From an uncultured Pseudomonadota bacterium (GTDB taxonomy: Bacteria > Myxococcota_A > UBA9160 > PR03): a stretch of DNA of 64,000 nucleotides. A model generated the notes under the pieces. It did no database searches, was not told the origin of the DNA, and saw only the letters and a program-made list of their open reading frames with translations. The position numbers and the translations under genes were made by a program. The DNA is taken from contig CAADGG010000027.1 of the NCBI GenBank assembly GCA_900696485.1, forward strand, positions 1 to 64,000, given 5' to 3'. Each line of letters starts with the position of its first letter. The first letter of the stretch is position 1. Below are positions 27,833 to 36,414 of this stretch, piece by piece.

Positions 27833-29092
27833 TCAGCCGCGATACGCGGAGATCAGGATCTCGGCGATCTCCGGGCGCAGGATGCGGGGATCCGGCTTCT
27901 CGCCCTTCAACAACTGCTCGCGCACCTTGGTCCCACTGATCGCGTAGGGCTTCTCGTCGGGATGGTGATCGGTCAGATCGACGCGGCCGATCGACTCGTA
28001 GTAGGCGGCGAAGCCGATCTTGCACGGCCGGATGTGGAGCTCCCCGCGCAGCTCCTCGAAGACCTCCTGGGCGTCGAAATCGCCCCAGATCGGCGAGCCG
28101 TCGTCGAACGGCGCATCGGCGTGTTTGCGACCGATCACAAGATCCGTGAAGCCGTGGTTCTGGCGGTAGATCGCGTGCATGATCGCCTCGTTCGGGCCGC
28201 CATAGAACATCTTCATGTCGAGCGCGATCACTTCGAAGATCTCACCGAGGTCGTAGCCGACCGACTGCCAGAGTCGCTCGTCCTTGTCGCCCTGTCCCAA
28301 CAGGCGTTCGTCGTGCAGCGTGCGGTAGCAACGCATCCGCACGGCGGCCGGCACATCGTCCCCCTTCAGCTCACCGACCAGCGGCATCAGCACGACACCG
28401 GCGAAATGTCCTTCCCGGGTGAGGCGCTCGATGCCGGCCACCAGCGCGTACTCATGGGCGCGGTGCAGCGGATTGCGTGTCTGGAAGGCCAGCGCGCGCT
28501 CCCATTTCCGCTCGCGCAGGAACGCGCGCGAGAGGCGCGGCGAGAACAGGTACTCCGCCCACTCCGGGTGGGCCTCCTGCGGCAGCGCACGCAGACGACC
28601 GCCGGCAAGACGGTGGCGCGCGTCGCCGCTGGTCATGCGTCCGCCCGGGTGGTCCATCCGCTCGGTGCGGTAGACCTTGGAGACGTACTTCGGTTTGTCC
28701 CAGTCGAACAGCTCGAGGTCGTCGAGGATCGCCACGACACGGCCGGTGTCGTCGCGCAGCGCCGCCGAAGCCCCCGGAGCCAGCGCGCGCGCCTCGTCCT
28801 CGTGGACGGGTAGCGAGAGCGGAATGCCCCACGCATAACGGCTGCCACCAGACAGCACGACGCCTTCGTCGAGCACGCGGTGCCAGGCCTCTTCGCCCTG
28901 GAACCCGGCGAGTGGCGACAGCGTCCCATCCGCGATCCGGTGCACCGTCGAGACATCGGCCCGCTGCACGGCGATCGCCGGCAAGCGCTCGGCTTCCGCG
29001 AGGAAGCGCGCGCGCTCCTTCAGGGAGACGACGCAATCGACCGGCTCGGCGAGCCCTCCGTGCACCGGAACCAGATCTGCCTTGCTCGTCAT
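27833..29092 (-). CDS. sat: Sulfate adenylyltransferase (ATP sulfurylase)
   Basis: Forms adenosine 5'-phosphosulfate from ATP and sulfate. The 419-residue monofunctional enzyme has LSPLAGF near the N terminus, the QTRNPLHRAHEY active-site loop, IGRKHADAPFDD, and the C-terminal ISGTKVREQLLKGE. There is no fused APS kinase. In this window its product would be one precursor step from PAPS, the donor for the two sulfotransferases at 56210 and 59523. No APS kinase or APS reductase is visible, so assimilation versus sulfation is open. It lies upstream of ald on the same strand. Confidence 0.95.
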   Translation of the reverse strand: MTSKADLVPVHGGLAEPVDCVVSLKERARFLAEAERLPAIAVQRADVSTVHRIADGTLSPLAGFQGEEAWHRVLDEGVVLSGGSRYAWGIPLSLPVHEDEARALAPGASAALRDDTGRVVAILDDLELFDWDKPKYVSKVYRTERMDHPGGRMTSGDARHRLAGGRLRALPQEAHPEWAEYLFSPRLSRAFLRERKWERALAFQTRNPLHRAHEYALVAGIERLTREGHFAGVVLMPLVGELKGDDVPAAVRMRCYRTLHDERLLGQGDKDERLWQSVGYDLGEIFEVIALDMKMFYGGPNEAIMHAIYRQNHGFTDLVIGRKHADAPFDDGSPIWGDFDAQEVFEELRGELHIRPCKIGFAAYYESIGRVDLTDHHPDEKPYAISGTKVREQLLKGEKPDPRILRPEIAEILISAYRG

Positions 29093-29131
29093 CCCAGCCT
29101 CCTCATCCTCGTTCTCGACCCTTGCAACGCT

Positions 29132-30172
29132 TCACCACACCGGCACCGCGCCATCCCCGTCCGTCATCAGCGGACGATCTCCGGTCCCGTCGATCCGGCG
29201 CACCCAGAGTCGTTCGCGTCCATCGCGGTCCGAGATGACGTAGGCGACGTAGCGTCCATCCGGCGACACCGCCGGAGAGCCCTCGTCGTGGATCCCGTCG
29301 CTGAGCCGCGTGCGTCCGGTCCCGTCCGGGCGCACGCGAAACAACCGCCCGCCCTCGGTGGTGATCGCGACGTACACGATCCAGTCGCCATCCGGCGTGA
29401 AGACCGGGGCCGCCCCCGTCGCAATCTCCTTCGGCTCCCCGAGCGGATCGAGATCGAGCACGAGCAGATGCGGCCGGCCATCGTCGGGGGAAACGCGCAC
29501 GAACGCGACCTGCGGACGCGTCGGGGAGCAGCCCATGGCGAAGTGGAAGCCGCTCTCGGTGACCGGCTCCAGCGCGCCACCGCCGGGACCCGATGCGACC
29601 AGCCGGGACGGCGCCTGCTGCAACGACACCGACGGCACCTGGACCGCCACGAGCCAACCGTCAGCAGCGAGGCAACCGTTGACATGATGCCGCAGCCCAC
29701 CGGTCACGATCTCCATGAGGTCGGACTCGCGGTCCCATCGGAACAGCTGGCGGCGATCCCGCCACGTGCCGCTGAGCAGAAGCTGGCGGCGATCGGGAGA
29801 CCACGCGGCCGGCCTCGCCTGCGGCGGGGCGCTCGCGAGCCGCTCGATCTGGCCGCTCCGCGGGTCCAGCAGCACCAGATGCCCGCGGCTTTGGAGCAGC
29901 CGCGGATCGACGTCCTCGGCGCCACCGAACAGCGAGCGAATGCCTCCGAGACTGGCGACACCCTCCTGGGTCGTGGTCGTGCCGGTCCGGGCCCGCTCGA
30001 GATCCTCGAGCGCGGAGAGACGGCGCAGCGCCTCGGCCTCGGGGCGCTGCAGCAGCGCCACGGGCGAGTCCGGCAAGAGGCTTCGATCGACGCCGCCGGG
30101 TCCCACGCAGCCGAGGGCGGTCCCGAGTGCGAGCACGGCGGCGAGGCCGGCCGCGCGGGGATCCCTCACCAT
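29132..30172 (-). CDS. Lipoprotein with TolB/PD40-type beta-propeller repeats
   Basis: A 346-residue exported lipoprotein with signal ALGTALGC and lipidated Cys22. The rest is repeated propeller blades of PD40/WD40-like type: AWSPDRRQLLLSGTW, FTPDGDWIVYVA and VSPDGRYVAYVI. The fold resembles the C-terminal domain of TolB, but the TolB N-terminal domain is missing. The ATG at 30172 overlaps the stop of the JAMM protease gene by seven bases, so the two are coupled. Its job is unknown: an envelope sensor or scaffold is possible. Sat follows 39 bases downstream. Confidence 0.82.
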   Translation of the reverse strand: MVRDPRAAGLAAVLALGTALGCVGPGGVDRSLLPDSPVALLQRPEAEALRRLSALEDLERARTGTTTTQEGVASLGGIRSLFGGAEDVDPRLLQSRGHLVLLDPRSGQIERLASAPPQARPAAWSPDRRQLLLSGTWRDRRQLFRWDRESDLMEIVTGGLRHHVNGCLAADGWLVAVQVPSVSLQQAPSRLVASGPGGGALEPVTESGFHFAMGCSPTRPQVAFVRVSPDDGRPHLLVLDLDPLGEPKEIATGAAPVFTPDGDWIVYVAITTEGGRLFRVRPDGTGRTRLSDGIHDEGSPAVSPDGRYVAYVISDRDGRERLWVRRIDGTGDRPLMTDGDGAVPVW

Positions 30173-30675
30173 CGGCCGTGCACGACGGAGCGACCGACGA
30201 AGCCATCCCCGGCCGCCCCGCGCTGGAAGAGCCCCTGATCGACGACCTTGCCGCCCATCACCGAAACCACGAGGTGGGCGGCGTCCGGGAACGGGAAGTG
30301 CGGCTGGACGGCAAACTCCTGATCGAGATCGGAGAACCACGCCCCACAGCCGACGTGCGAGTGATAGACGCACACGACGCGTTCACAACGGGCCTCGGCT
30401 GCATCCGCCGCCTGCATGTAGTCCTGCGCATTCATGAAGAACCCTTCGCGGCCGTCGCGCGGATAGGCGACCGGATCGCGGCGATGGTGGAGCGTCATGT
30501 CGTTGCGGCAACGGACGACCTGTCGATAGCGCTGCACGTCGTCCCCGGTGATCAAGCCGCAGCACTCCTCCGGATCGGCTTCGCGGGCATGCGCGAACAC
30601 GTGGTGGAGCACGCTGGCCGGAATCACCTCCGGCTCGAGATCGGGATCCACCACGACGCGCTGGCCCTGCTGCAT
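30166..30675 (-). CDS. JAMM/MPN-domain (Mov34, M67-type) metalloprotease
   Basis: A 169-residue protease with a complete JAMM zinc site: Glu36/37 in PEECCGLI, His105 and His107 in VYHSHVG, then S115-x2-D118 (GAWFSDLDQ). This spacing matches H-x-H-x7-S-x2-D. Bacterial members cleave C-terminal residues from ubiquitin-like sulfur carriers, as Mec+ does for CysO, and often sit near sulfur-assimilation genes. ATP sulfurylase is two genes downstream here. No carrier protein (ThiS/MoaD/CysO type) is in the window. Its stop overlaps the start of the propeller lipoprotein. Confidence 0.88.
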   Translation of the reverse strand: MQQGQRVVVDPDLEPEVIPASVLHHVFAHAREADPEECCGLITGDDVQRYRQVVRCRNDMTLHHRRDPVAYPRDGREGFFMNAQDYMQAADAAEARCERVVCVYHSHVGCGAWFSDLDQEFAVQPHFPFPDAAHLVVSVMGGKVVDQGLFQRGAAGDGFVGRSVVHGRW

Positions 30676-30894
30676 CAGGGACCGTCACCGGAACGCCGCG
30701 CGCGACGCCGGCCCGCGCCGAACCGGCAGCGAGGGCGCCGGCAGGCAGTGGCATTCCGCCGCGCCGACTGCGAGCCTGAGGTCTCCGCCTCGTGACCTCC
30801 GCCCCCTGACGACCCGTGACATGAAGACTCATGACCAAGCATCCGAGCGGGTCAGTCTAGCGTTGCACCCCGCGGGTGCGAGACTCGGACCGAG

Positions 30895-31176
30895 ATGCCG
30901 AACGATGTCGACGACGACCGCCTGGTGGAGCCCGATGGCCTGGCCATCCGGAGCCGGCGGCACGCCCGCGGCTGGTCCCCGCGCGATCTGGTCGAGGCGA
31001 TCGCCCGCGCGCACGAGCGCGCCACGGGCGTGCGCGAGACGATCCGGCCAACGGAGCTCGCGGCGGTCGAGGAGAGCGGCGCACGGATCTCGGTCGCCCG
31101 GTTGCGCCTGATCGCAGGCGGCCTCGATTGCAACCCGGTCGAGCTGATCGCGGACCGCGCGGACCCGTCCGGCTGA
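30895..31176 (+). CDS. Small HTH (Cro/C1-like) protein
   Basis: A 93-residue protein in which GLAIRSRRHARGWSPRDLVEAI, TELAAVEESGARISVARLRLIAGGLDCNPVELI resembles an XRE/Cro-C1 helix-turn-helix with an insertion between helices 2 and 3. It stands alone between two minus-strand transcription units. It may regulate the divergent JAMM-lipoprotein-sat genes or act elsewhere. ATG 30895 is preceded by a weak purine run. The HTH call is a fold-pattern judgement. Confidence 0.6.
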   Translation: MPNDVDDDRLVEPDGLAIRSRRHARGWSPRDLVEAIARAHERATGVRETIRPTELAAVEESGARISVARLRLIAGGLDCNPVELIADRADPSG

Positions 31177-31245
31177 GCCAGCGCGCACGAGCGCGCATTC
31201 CGCGCCGCCGCTGACCCGACCCCGAGCGTGACGTGGGGGGACCCG

Positions 31246-31692
31246 CTAGATCACGTAGCTGAGCGCGACCTCGGCGCGCTGGACCGACGCCTGCGCCGCC
31301 TCGCGGCACAGATCCTCGAGCGTGATGGCCGTGAGAACGCCGGCGAAGCGGCTTCCGAGGCGCGGCCATAGGAACTTCGGACGGTAAGGCACCGCCGGCG
31401 CGTCTTCGACCTCAGACGCGAACCAGCGCTCCGCGCCGCCCTCGACGGCCACGACGACATCGCACAGCGTGATCTCGGCCGGCGGCCGCGCCAGCACGTA
31501 GCCGCCCCCGGGCCCGCGCTTGCCGGTGACGAGCCCGGCCCGCCGCAGACGCTGGAAGATCTGCTCGAGGTAGCGCGCGGGGATCACCTGCCGCTCGCCG
31601 ATCGCCTGCACGGCGACCGGGACGTCGTGGCCGTTGTAGGCCAGATCGAACATGCCGCAGATCGCGTACTGCGCCTGGAGTGAGAAGCGCAC
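31246..31692 (-). CDS. Rrf2-family transcriptional regulator
   Basis: A 148-residue winged-helix regulator. The family N terminus reads VRFSLQAQYAICGMFDLAYNG, followed by VQAIGERQVIPARYLEQIFQRLRRAGLV and GPGGGYVLARPPAEITLCDVV. The three-cysteine Fe-S cluster site of IscR/NsrR is absent, so it probably senses something other than an Fe-S cluster or NO. GTG 31692 gives the exact family start. It is divergent from the MrfAB-like helicase with 138 bases between, which makes it a candidate regulator of that gene. Confidence 0.88.
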   Translation of the reverse strand: MRFSLQAQYAICGMFDLAYNGHDVPVAVQAIGERQVIPARYLEQIFQRLRRAGLVTGKRGPGGGYVLARPPAEITLCDVVVAVEGGAERWFASEVEDAPAVPYRPKFLWPRLGSRFAGVLTAITLEDLCREAAQASVQRAEVALSYVI

Positions 31693-31830
31693 CGCGCGAG
31701 AGTGCAGAAGTGGCCTCGCGTCCGTCAAGCGAGGCCGGTAGCATCCCGCCCGGTCCTCCCCCCCTCGGACCCTCCCCCGTTCCCGATCGCCGGCCGCGGC
31801 TCCTCCCCGCCCGTGCCGAAAGGCATTCGC

Positions 31831-34800
31831 GTGTCCCCTCGAACGCCTCCGGATCCCTGTGGCGACACGCCGGCCAGCGCCCCGCCGGGTCCGCCGCTCG
31901 CTCGTTTCCTCGACGCCTTTCACCGCGAGGAGTTCCTGCGCGACGGCTTCCGCCACCACGAGGTGCTGCCGAGCCAGTCGGCTGACGGCAGCGACGGCTG
32001 GCCCGAGGGCTATGCGGCGCTCGCGCCCGCGCTGGCCGGGCGCGGCATCCCGTCGCTGTTCTCCCACCAGGCCCGCGCGCTCGAGGCCCTCGAGACCGGC
32101 CGGGACGTGGTGCTGGCAACACCGACCGCGAGCGGCAAGACGCTCGTCTACGAACTGCCGGTGCTGCGCGCGGCGCTCGCGCAGGACGACGCCCGCGCGC
32201 TGTTCCTGTTCCCGCTGAAGGCTCTCGCCCGCGACCAACGAGACCGCCTGCTCGCCGACGCTCACGCTCTCGGGCTCGGCGGCGAAGGCCTCGTCGAGGT
32301 GTACGACGGCGACACGCCGACGGCTCATCGCAAGCGTATCCGCGAGCAGCCTCCGCGCGTCCTCGTGACGACGCCGGACATGCTGCACGTCGGCATCCTG
32401 CCCCGTCATGCCACCTGGGGCGCCTTCTTCTCCGGCTTGCGCTGGATCGTCATCGACGAACTGCACACGTATCGCGGTGTCTTCGGCTCCCACGTGGCGC
32501 AGGTGCTGCGACGTCTGCTGCGTGTCGCGGCGCACCACGGGGCCGAACCCCGGATCATCGCGGCCTCCGCGACGATCGCGAACCCCGGCGAGCTGGCCGG
32601 CGCCCTGACGGGCCGGCCGTTCGACGTGATCGAGACCGACGGAGCGCCGCGACCGGCACGCCACGTCGTGCTGCTGAATCCGGTCGGTTCGCCGTACACC
32701 GCAGCGGCCCGCTTGTTCCGGCTCGCGATCGGACTCGGCCTGCGCACGATCGCGTTCACGAAGGCGCGGCGCGTGACGGAGCTGATCCACCAGTGGGTCA
32801 TCGAAGCAGAGCCGGCGCTGCACGGAAAGATCTCGTCGTACCGTGCCGGCTTCCTGCCCGACGAGCGGCGAGAGATCGAACGCGCGCTGTTCTCCGGCGA
32901 GCTGCGCGGCGTGATCTCGACCTCGGCGCTCGAGATGGGCATCGACGTCGGCGGCCTCGATGTATGTCTGCTGGTCGGCTATCCGGGCAGCCAGATGGCG
33001 ACGTGGCAGCGCGCCGGTCGCGTCGGACGCGTGCACGCCGGCGCCGTCGTGCTGGTGGCGCAGCCGGATGCGCTCGATCAGTACCTGATGGCGCATCCGC
33101 GCGTCCTGTTCGAACGCCACGTCGAACACGCCGTCGTCGACCCCCACAACGCCGACATCGCCGCCGCGCATCTGCCGTGTGCGGCCGACGAGCTGCCGCT
33201 GCGCGCCGGCGAAGCGTGGCTCGACGAGCCCGGCGCCGGCATCAACCTGCACGCGCTCGAGGAGGCCGGCCGGCTGCTGCGCAGCGAAGCCGGCGGGGAG
33301 TGGTTCGCCTCCCGCCGGATGCCGCATCGCGACGTAGATCTGCGCCAGGCCGGCGCGAGCTTCACGATCGAGCTCGAGCGGCCCGGCGCCCGCTCCGTGG
33401 CGGCCGCTCGCGCGGACGGGGCCGGCGCCGGCCGCACGCGTCCGGACGTGATCGGCACGATCGGCGCCGGCCGCGTCTTCGCCGAGTGCCACGAGGGCGC
33501 CGTCTATCTGCACCGCGGCCGCCAGTTCCTCGTCACCGAGCTCGACATCGAAGCCCAGCGGGTCCGCGTGCGCGCCGTCGACGTGGCGTTCTTCACGCGT
33601 TCGTTGGCCGAGAAGGAGACCGAGATCCTATCGCGCGACGGCGCCCGGCCGGTCGGACACTTCCGGCTGGTGCGCGGCCGACTGCGTGTCACGACACGGA
33701 TCACCGGCTTCGAGCGGCGCCGGATCCATGGCCAGGATCTCCTCGGCAGCGAACCGCTGGCGCTGCCGCCGACGGCCATCGAGACGACCGGCATCTGGCT
33801 CGAGATTCCCGACGAGATCCCGGCCGTGTTGCGCCGCGCCGGTCTGCATCCGATGGGGGGACTGCACGCGGTCGAGCACGCGACGCTCGCGTTGTTCCCG
33901 CTCTTCGCACTGTGCGATCGCCACGACGTCGCCGGCATCACGACGCTGGCCCATGGGCAGGTCGGTCGCGCGGCGATCTTCCTGTATGACGGACATGCGG
34001 GCGGATTGGGACTCGCGGCGAGCGTCTTCGCCCGGATCGAGACGCTGCTCGAAGCCACCCACGAGCGGATCCGCGACTGCCCGTGTGGAACAGGCTGCCC
34101 GGCGTGCGTGCACTCGCCACGCTGCGGCAGCGGCAACCGGCCGATCGACAAACCGGCGGCCGAGCGCGCGCTGGGCCTCCTGCTCGGCCGCGAGGCGCTG
34201 CCGCGAATCGCCGCGGCGCCGGCCGCGTCCGCACGGGCGCCAGCCGCCCCGGCCTTGCCGGCCGGGGCGCCGGCCGCCGCGCCGCGCGTGCTGTTCTTCG
34301 ACATCGAGACCCAACGCAGCGCCGAAGACGTCGGCGGCTGGCACAACGCCCACCTGATGCGCGTCGCGCTCGCCGTCACGTGGGACGCCGCCACCGGACG
34401 CTTCGAGAGCTTCGCCGAGGGCGACGTCGGCATGCTGCTGCAAAGGCTGGCCGAGGCCGACCTGGTCGTCGGGTTCAATGTCCTCGGTTTCGACTACCAC
34501 GTCCTGCGCGGCTACACGGACCAGGAGTTCCGGCGTTTGCCGACCTTCGACCTGCTCGACGCGCTGCGCGAGCGCATCGGCTTCCGGCTGCCACTCGCGC
34601 ATCTCGCCGAAGAGAACCTCGGCGCCGGCAAGAGCGCCGATGGGCTGCAGTCGCTCCAGTGGTGGCGGGAGGGGCGTCTCGACCTCATCGAGGAGTACTG
34701 CCGCAAGGATGTCGCGCTGCTGCGCGATCTCTTCGACCTCGCGCTCCGGAACGGCCATCTCCTGTTCCGCACCCGTGCCGGAGAACGCGTGCGCGTACCC

Positions 34801-34959
34801 ACACCGTGGAATCTGTCGGGCCTGCTCGAGCAGGCCCGTGCCCGGGCTGCGGCACCCGTCAGTGCAACGTCCGGCCGTGCCGGCCGAGACGGCGGGAGAG
34901 CAGCTCGAAGTACAACACGACCAGCACGTGCTGGAGTTCCCCCGGCAGCACCGCGATGA
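31831..34959 (+). CDS. MrfA-type DEAD/DEAH helicase fused to MrfB-type DnaQ-like exonuclease
   Basis: A 1042-residue protein. The N-terminal two thirds is a superfamily 2 helicase: motif I ATPTASGKT (GKT 102-104), motif II as DELH, SAT, and motif VI QRAGRVGR. It then has the DUF1998-type region with a cysteine cluster CPCGTGCPAC (C750, C752, C756, C759, C765), as in YprA/MrfA and Hrq1. After an Ala/Pro linker (about 785-817) comes a DEDD exonuclease fold with D824/E826 (FFDIET), D888 (GFNVLGFDYHV) and Y956-x3-D960, as in YprB/MrfB. In Bacillus these are adjacent separate proteins for mitomycin repair. GTG 31831 has GAAAGG upstream; GTG 31813 is possible. Confidence 0.9.
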   Translation: MSPRTPPDPCGDTPASAPPGPPLARFLDAFHREEFLRDGFRHHEVLPSQSADGSDGWPEGYAALAPALAGRGIPSLFSHQARALEALETGRDVVLATPTASGKTLVYELPVLRAALAQDDARALFLFPLKALARDQRDRLLADAHALGLGGEGLVEVYDGDTPTAHRKRIREQPPRVLVTTPDMLHVGILPRHATWGAFFSGLRWIVIDELHTYRGVFGSHVAQVLRRLLRVAAHHGAEPRIIAASATIANPGELAGALTGRPFDVIETDGAPRPARHVVLLNPVGSPYTAAARLFRLAIGLGLRTIAFTKARRVTELIHQWVIEAEPALHGKISSYRAGFLPDERREIERALFSGELRGVISTSALEMGIDVGGLDVCLLVGYPGSQMATWQRAGRVGRVHAGAVVLVAQPDALDQYLMAHPRVLFERHVEHAVVDPHNADIAAAHLPCAADELPLRAGEAWLDEPGAGINLHALEEAGRLLRSEAGGEWFASRRMPHRDVDLRQAGASFTIELERPGARSVAAARADGAGAGRTRPDVIGTIGAGRVFAECHEGAVYLHRGRQFLVTELDIEAQRVRVRAVDVAFFTRSLAEKETEILSRDGARPVGHFRLVRGRLRVTTRITGFERRRIHGQDLLGSEPLALPPTAIETTGIWLEIPDEIPAVLRRAGLHPMGGLHAVEHATLALFPLFALCDRHDVAGITTLAHGQVGRAAIFLYDGHAGGLGLAASVFARIETLLEATHERIRDCPCGTGCPACVHSPRCGSGNRPIDKPAAERALGLLLGREALPRIAAAPAASARAPAAPALPAGAPAAAPRVLFFDIETQRSAEDVGGWHNAHLMRVALAVTWDAATGRFESFAEGDVGMLLQRLAEADLVVGFNVLGFDYHVLRGYTDQEFRRLPTFDLLDALRERIGFRLPLAHLAEENLGAGKSADGLQSLQWWREGRLDLIEEYCRKDVALLRDLFDLALRNGHLLFRTRAGERVRVPTPWNLSGLLEQARARAAAPVSATSGRAGRDGGRAARSTTRPARAGVPPAAPR

Positions 34960-35179
34960 AGCGTCGCGCCTGGTCGGCACGGTCGAGCGCCAGCAGCTCG
35001 GCCAGCACCGCCTGCAGCTCCGCCCGCCGGCGCTCGACGATGGCGCGCAGCCGCCCGGGATCCTGCTCGAAGGCCGCATCGATGGTGGCCTCGTCGAAGA
35101 GCAGGTGCAGGCCGAGCGCGCCAGCTCGAAAGATCTGTTCCGCGTCCACTGTGCCGTGCCTCCACCGCTTCTGCTGCAC
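34859..35179 (-). CDS. Small helical protein of unknown function
   Basis: A 106-residue, leucine- and arginine-rich helical protein (AEQIFRAGALGLHLLFDEAT, then LRAIVERRRAELQAVLAELLALDRA). I recognise no family. It converges on the MrfAB-like gene and shares its last 101 bases with that gene's 3' end. GTG 35179 follows GAGAGGA at eight bases; an earlier GTG at 35209 has no Shine-Dalgarno. Composition looks like a real protein, but the overlap makes it less certain than its neighbours. Confidence 0.5.
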   Translation of the reverse strand: MQQKRWRHGTVDAEQIFRAGALGLHLLFDEATIDAAFEQDPGRLRAIVERRRAELQAVLAELLALDRADQARRFIAVLPGELQHVLVVLYFELLSRRLGRHGRTLH

Positions 35180-35271
35180 CCCGTATGTCCTCTCATCGGC
35201 TCGATCCACGGCGAGATTGACTGTTGCTACGTTGCGCTCGTCCCTTGTCTCGCGGAGGCCGCCAGCTGCAC

Positions 35272-36414
35272 ATGCGCGTTGCCTTGATCCATGACTGGCT
35301 CACCGGCCTGCGCGGGGGAGAACGCGTGCTCGACGAGCTGCTCGGCATCTGGCCCGACGCGGACGTCTTCACGCTCGTGCACGTGCCGGGCGCCACGACC
35401 GCGCGCATCGACGCGCACGTGCGGGGGACCAGCTTCGTGCAGCGCGTACCCGGCGCCGGCCGCCACTGGCGAAAGCTGCTTCCGCTGTACCCATTCGCTG
35501 CGCGTCGCCTGCTCATCCACGACTACGATCTTGCCGTCTCCGTGCACCACGCGGTCGCCAAGGCGGCGCGGATCGACGCAGCGACGCCTCATCTCTGTTA
35601 CTGCCTGACGCCCATGCGCTACATCTGGGACCAGACGCCGGCGTACCTCGGTCGCGGTCCGATGCGGCTCGCGGCGGCCCCGGCCCTCGGCGCGCTGCGG
35701 CGCTTCGACCTCGCCACCGCCAGCCCGAAGCACGTGACGCGCTTCGTCGCGATCTCGCACGCCGTGGCCAGCCGCGTGCAGCGGCACTACGGCCGGACCG
35801 CCGGCGTCCTTGCGCCGCCGGTGGATGTCGAGCGCTTCTCCCCCGTCCACCGGCCGCCGGAAGACTACTACCTGCTCGTGTCGGCATTCGTGCCTTACAA
35901 GCGCGACGACCTCGCCATCGACGCATTCGCCGACCTCGGCCGGCGGCTGATCGTGGTCGGCGACGGACCGGGACGAGCGGCGCTCGAGCGCCGCGCACCG
36001 CGCCACATCGAGTTCACCGGCCGGCTTCCCGACGCCGAGCTGCCGGCGCTGTTCGCGCGCTGCCGGGCGCTGGTGCAGCCGCAGGAGGAGGACTTCGGCA
36101 TCACCGCGGTCGAGGTGCAGGCCGCCGGCCGGCCGGTGGTCGCCTTCGGACGCGGCGGCGCCGTCGACAGTGTGGTGCCGCTGGTCGGCGCTCCGGACGC
36201 CGCCCCGCGCGCAACGGGAGTGTTCTTCGACGAACAGACGCCCGAGGCGTTGTTGCGCGCGCTGCACCGCTTCGAAGCCGCCGAGCCGTTCTTCGATGCG
36301 AAAGCGATCCGCAGCCATGCCGAGCGCTTCTCCGCGCCGCGTTTCCGGGCCGAGATGGAGCGGGAGGCGACGCGCCTGCTCGAAGCCCACGGCCAGCCTC
36401 AGGAGGGCCCGTGA
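35272..36414 (+). CDS. GT4-family glycosyltransferase (WbaZ-like)
   Basis: A 380-residue GT-B glycosyltransferase with N terminus MRVALIHDWLTGLRGGERVL, HHAVAKAARI, CLTPMRYIWDQTPAY, and the donor-site VQPQEEDFGITAVEVQAAGRP (E-x7-E). The RYIWDQ and EEDFGI motifs are typical of the mannosyltransferase-type GT4 group used in O-antigen and capsule synthesis. GGAGG lies about 13 bases before the ATG. The stop overlaps the aminotransferase GTG (GTGA), so the two genes form a glycan-building pair. Confidence 0.9.
   Translation: MRVALIHDWLTGLRGGERVLDELLGIWPDADVFTLVHVPGATTARIDAHVRGTSFVQRVPGAGRHWRKLLPLYPFAARRLLIHDYDLAVSVHHAVAKAARIDAATPHLCYCLTPMRYIWDQTPAYLGRGPMRLAAAPALGALRRFDLATASPKHVTRFVAISHAVASRVQRHYGRTAGVLAPPVDVERFSPVHRPPEDYYLLVSAFVPYKRDDLAIDAFADLGRRLIVVGDGPGRAALERRAPRHIEFTGRLPDAELPALFARCRALVQPQEEDFGITAVEVQAAGRPVVAFGRGGAVDSVVPLVGAPDAAPRATGVFFDEQTPEALLRALHRFEAAEPFFDAKAIRSHAERFSAPRFRAEMEREATRLLEAHGQPQEGP

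Noticed and set aside
31246-33513. A long minus-strand frame opposite the helicase gene
   Set aside because: Only the last 148 codons match a family (Rrf2). The upstream part mirrors helicase codons.
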